64,000 bases of DNA, from contig NZ_JBLUOA010000001.1 of NCBI RefSeq assembly GCF_048060095.1, forward strand, positions 1,798,001-1,862,000, written 5' to 3'. The notes beneath the pieces were generated by a model, which saw only the letters and a list, made by a program, of their open reading frames with translations, was not told the DNA's origin and did no database searches. Position 1 is the first letter of the stretch; the number at the start of each line of letters is the position of its first letter. Source of the DNA: JBLUOA01 sp048060095. Its GTDB lineage: Bacteria > Pseudomonadota > Alphaproteobacteria > Rhodobacterales > Rhodobacteraceae. The position numbers and the translations under genes are program-made. Shown here in pieces: positions 61,883-64,000 of the stretch.

Positions 61883-62635
61883 TCAGCCGAAACGTTGCAG
61901 GATCGGGAAGGTTTCGTTGAGCCACCACGCCAGATCAGTGAACTTGCCCGTCACCATCATCAGGCCAACGGTCCACAGCAGCAGACCCATGATCCGTTCG
62001 ATCCGCTCCATATGCAGTTTCATCCACGCCATGACCCCCGTCAGGCGGGGGAAGAACGCGGCAACCAGAAGAAACGGAATACCAAGGCCAAGCGCATAAA
62101 CGCCCAGCAGGAATGTTCCGCGCCCGATGGATCCGTCCTGCGCCGCAATGGACAGGATCGTGCCAAGCTGCGGACCAATGCAGGGCGTCCAGCCAAACGC
62201 GAAGGCGAGGCCGAGCACATACGCCCCAAAGGCCGACCCGCCGCGATCCCCGGCATCAACGCGCACTTCACGGTCAAGAATGCCGATCCGGTAGGCACCG
62301 ATGAAATGCGCGCCAAAGATCATCACGACGATCCCCGACAGTGTGACGAACCATTCCTGATTTTGCAGAAAGAACTTTCCGAATGCCGACGCAGTCGCTC
62401 CAAGGATGATGAAAACCGTCGAAAGACCCAGAACAAAAAAGACAGCCGACAGCAGGGCGCGGCGACGCGCGGCGGCCTCTGCCCCCATCTCGCCGATGCT
62501 GATCCCGCTCATATAGGCCAGGTATGGTGGCACAATCGGCAAAACGCAGGGGCTGAGGAATGACAACAGCCCACCCAGCACCGCGACAATCAGCGATGGG
62601 ACAAGCGAGGCGTCAAACAGATCAATTCCGAACAT
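61883..62635 (-). CDS. ccdA: CcdA-family thiol-disulfide transporter
   Basis: CcdA moves electrons across the inner membrane to periplasmic thiol proteins for cytochrome c maturation. The 250-residue protein has six helices and the two conserved Cys-containing helices: LLSFLSPCVLPIVPPYLAY (Cys near 30) and AFGWTPCIGPQLGTIL. The length and helix pattern match the DsbD-beta/CcdA family. It diverges from tusA with about 110 bp between them. Context with tusA and rne is common in Rhodobacteraceae. Confidence 0.93.
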   Translation of the reverse strand: MFGIDLFDASLVPSLIVAVLGGLLSFLSPCVLPIVPPYLAYMSGISIGEMGAEAAARRRALLSAVFFVLGLSTVFIILGATASAFGKFFLQNQEWFVTLSGIVVMIFGAHFIGAYRIGILDREVRVDAGDRGGSAFGAYVLGLAFAFGWTPCIGPQLGTILSIAAQDGSIGRGTFLLGVYALGLGIPFLLVAAFFPRLTGVMAWMKLHMERIERIMGLLLWTVGLMMVTGKFTDLAWWLNETFPILQRFG

Positions 62636-62744
62636 TCAGTCGTCCTTCGTTTTCCCTGCAATACGCCATCCGAACGGAGGGGTCACGGGGGGACAATGTC
62701 ACATTCCCGTGGACAAGTCGCAATCGCGCGCCTATGTCGCGCCT

Positions 62745-62987
62745 ATGCAATGGGACGACGAAATCGATGCGACCGGGCTGCGCTGCCCCCTGCCCGTTTT
62801 GAAGGCAAGCAAGCGGTTGAGGTCGATGAAACCGGGCGAAGTTCTGCGTCTTCTGGCGGACGATCCGGCGGCGATTGTCGATGTCCCGCATTACTGCGCG
62901 GAATCGGGCAATGAATTGATAGCCCCCCCAACGGACGACGCGGACGGCCCTGCCTATCTGATCCGAAAAAACGCCCCTGCCAACTAA
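62745..62987 (+). CDS. tusA: TusA-family sulfurtransferase
   Basis: The 80-residue protein is a small sulfur-carrier of the TusA/SirA family with the conserved CPLPVLK motif (IDATGLRCPLPVLKASKRL), the Cys being the persulfide carrier. I start at ATG 62745; a GTG at 62709 would add 12 residues but they are not conserved in the family. It passes sulfur in tRNA 2-thiouridine synthesis or other sulfur transfer. It converges with rne, separated by a terminator. Confidence 0.92.
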   Translation: MQWDDEIDATGLRCPLPVLKASKRLRSMKPGEVLRLLADDPAAIVDVPHYCAESGNELIAPPTDDADGPAYLIRKNAPAN

Positions 62988-63015
62988 AAACGCCGAGGCT
63001 TTCGCCCCGGCGTTT
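62988..63015. terminator. Bidirectional terminator between tusA and rne
   Basis: AAACGCCG (62988-62995) pairs with CGGCGTTT (63008-63015) around a short inner stem GGC-TTTC-GCC, giving a strong hairpin with A/T-rich ends on both sides. It begins directly after the tusA stop and lies 25 bp past the rne stop, so it ends both convergent genes. Confidence 0.85.
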
Positions 63016-63039
63016 CCAGAATTCTCGCGAATTCGCAGT

Positions 63040-64000
63040 TTATCGGCCCATTGACCACCAGCCACGGCGCTTCGGCTTTGACGCGTCAGCACCCTCAGCC
63101 TCGGCCAGCGCGGGTTGCGCGGCTTTGCGGCTGGCGCGCTTTGGCGGCTCTGCCGGAACCTCGCGCGGCGGGGTTGGCGGCGTTTCCTGCGGTGTCTCTA
63201 CCGGCGATTCAGCGGGCGGAGCGGGCGGTGCTTCGGGCGGCGCATCGTTCGGATTCTCGACCGGCGTGTTGTCGGGAATATCCGGGGTGTCCGATGCGGC
63301 AACGGCCTTCTTGCGCGGCGCGCGCTTGCGTTTCGGCTTGGCCGGAGCCTCCTCCGACGCCACAGCCGCGTCTTCGGTCGCGGTTGCATCTGTTGATGCC
63401 TCCGCTTCCTTTTCGGCGGCTTTCTTGCGCGGTGCCCGTTTGCGGGTTTTCTTCGGCTTTTCTTCCGGTGCCTCTGCAGTCTCGGCTTCTGCCGCTACCT
63501 GATCCTTGGCGTCGTCCGATTTCTCTTCTGCTGCGGGCTTCTCGGCAGCCTCGTCGGTCTCCGAGTCAGCCTTTGCGGACGCATCTACACCGTTGTTCTG
63601 CTCCGCATCATCGCCGCCGCGGCCACCACGACCACGCCGCCGACGCCGACGCCGGCGTTTCTTCGGCTGTTCGTTGTTTTCGTCCTGCTCCGGCGCGGTT
63701 GCCGTCACATCATCGGCTGTATCTTCATCCTCATCGACCTTATCCATGATCGACATATCGACAGAAACGACCGGCGCTGACGCCTCGGGCACGGCCCGTG
63801 TTGCCGTCTTGAACCGCTCGATTGAAAAATCCGGGCTCACGAGGAACGGGTCCGCTTCGATGCGGATCGACAAACCATAGCGGGCTTCGATCTGGGCAAC
63901 GTGTTCGCGCTTGGTGTTCACAAGGAAATTGACGATGCCCACAGGCGCCTTCAACAAAACCTCGCGTGAGCGGCGGCGCACGCCTTCTTCTTCCAACTGT
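63040..64000 (-). CDS. rne: Ribonuclease E/G, C-terminal part (gene cut by the window edge)
   Basis: RNase E is the main endonuclease for mRNA turnover and rRNA processing. Only the C-terminal roughly 320 residues are present; the frame continues upstream beyond base 64000, so the Met seen at the edge is not the start. The visible part begins with the end of the catalytic region (REVLLKAPVGIVNFLVNTKREHVAQIEARYGLSIRIEAD) and then an unstructured scaffold: an Arg-only run next to GRGGRGG, long acidic stretches, two APRKKA repeats (about 190-230) and a Pro/Glu-rich tail ending WWSMGR. Such arms bind degradosome partners and RNA. It converges with tusA across a terminator. Confidence 0.93.
   Translation of the reverse strand, partial: QLEEEGVRRRSREVLLKAPVGIVNFLVNTKREHVAQIEARYGLSIRIEADPFLVSPDFSIERFKTATRAVPEASAPVVSVDMSIMDKVDEDEDTADDVTATAPEQDENNEQPKKRRRRRRRRGRGGRGGDDAEQNNGVDASAKADSETDEAAEKPAAEEKSDDAKDQVAAEAETAEAPEEKPKKTRKRAPRKKAAEKEAEASTDATATEDAAVASEEAPAKPKRKRAPRKKAVAASDTPDIPDNTPVENPNDAPPEAPPAPPAESPVETPQETPPTPPREVPAEPPKRASRKAAQPALAEAEGADASKPKRRGWWSMGR

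Noticed and set aside
63590..63670. Tandem CGCCGACGC-type triplet repeats considered as a CRISPR or satellite
   Set aside because: They encode the Arg/Gly-rich run of the RNase E arm; there are no spacers.
63051..63749. Plus-strand open frame opposite the rne tail
   Set aside because: Pro/Arg/Leu-rich complement of the repetitive low-complexity RNase E arm; not a gene.

Overview
The window is a GC-rich chromosomal segment that reads as an alphaproteobacterium of the Rhodobacteraceae, most likely a marine roseobacter-group member. Supporting signs are an alaS-recA-cckA block with a GTTC-N7-GTTC LexA box ahead of recA, a circularly permuted two-piece tmRNA, a trgA-trgB-cysK locus as known from Rhodobacter sphaeroides, a dmdA-acuI DMSP operon, a complete 2-aminoethylphosphonate (AEP) pathway, and an rne/tusA/ccdA block. 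No insertion sequence, prophage, integrase or CRISPR array was seen. The layout is that of ordinary dense chromosome with several catabolic islands.

Layout. 1-9.2 kb: alaS (cut by the window edge), recA, a sulfotransferase-like gene, cckA, an RsmB-type methyltransferase, guaB and a small unknown gene. 9.2-19.1 kb: a glucoside island. aglE-F-G-A-K (ABC importer plus alpha-glucosidase) diverges from a LacI-type regulator, a GH1 beta-glucosidase and glucokinase, with two perfect 12-bp operator palindromes in the divergent region. 19.1-32.3 kb: an AEP island. phnW-phnA-phnY-pbfA, an EamA permease and possibly a Na/Pi transporter run on the minus strand; a LysR regulator diverges from phnW; AepXVW-type importer genes follow. 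32.5-38.7 kb: glycerate 2-kinase, a VCBS/Hint protein, an HlyC-like acyltransferase with its catalytic His replaced by Tyr, a TIGR03032 protein and an SLC13 carrier, then tRNA-Ser(GGA). 38.9-48.5 kb: a mechanosensitive channel, cysK, trgB, trgA, a photolyase, a class V aminotransferase and a BCCT carrier, all on the minus strand. 48.8-53.2 kb: a DMSP-demethylation operon (DUF2182-DUF1326-dmdA-acuI) divergent from a FadR/GntR regulator, with a TTGTC-T-GACAA palindrome between them. 53.3-64 kb: ssrA, a SnoaL-like gene, chrB-chrA, sspB, fumC with two tiny downstream genes, a cytochrome P450 overlapping a membrane GHSSG hydrolase-like gene, ccdA, tusA and the 3' part of rne.

How the genes work together. 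Three self-contained nutrient modules stand out. Glucosides are imported, hydrolysed and phosphorylated. AEP is imported and degraded to acetate and phosphate through phosphonoacetaldehyde and phosphonoacetate, with PbfA widening the range to hydroxylated AEP; the phosphate carrier at the end of the run may export surplus phosphate. DMSP is demethylated, and acryloyl-CoA is reduced by AcuI. tmRNA and the SspB adaptor for its tag lie within about 3 kb of each other.

The observations I would follow first are the DUF2182-DUF1326 pair inside the dmdA operon, the His-to-Tyr HlyC homologue, the EamA and Na/Pi genes behind the AEP pathway, and the P450/membrane hydrolase pair. None of these proves a new system from sequence alone. 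Start codons were chosen from Shine-Dalgarno sequences, overlaps and family lengths, and several remain uncertain, as noted.
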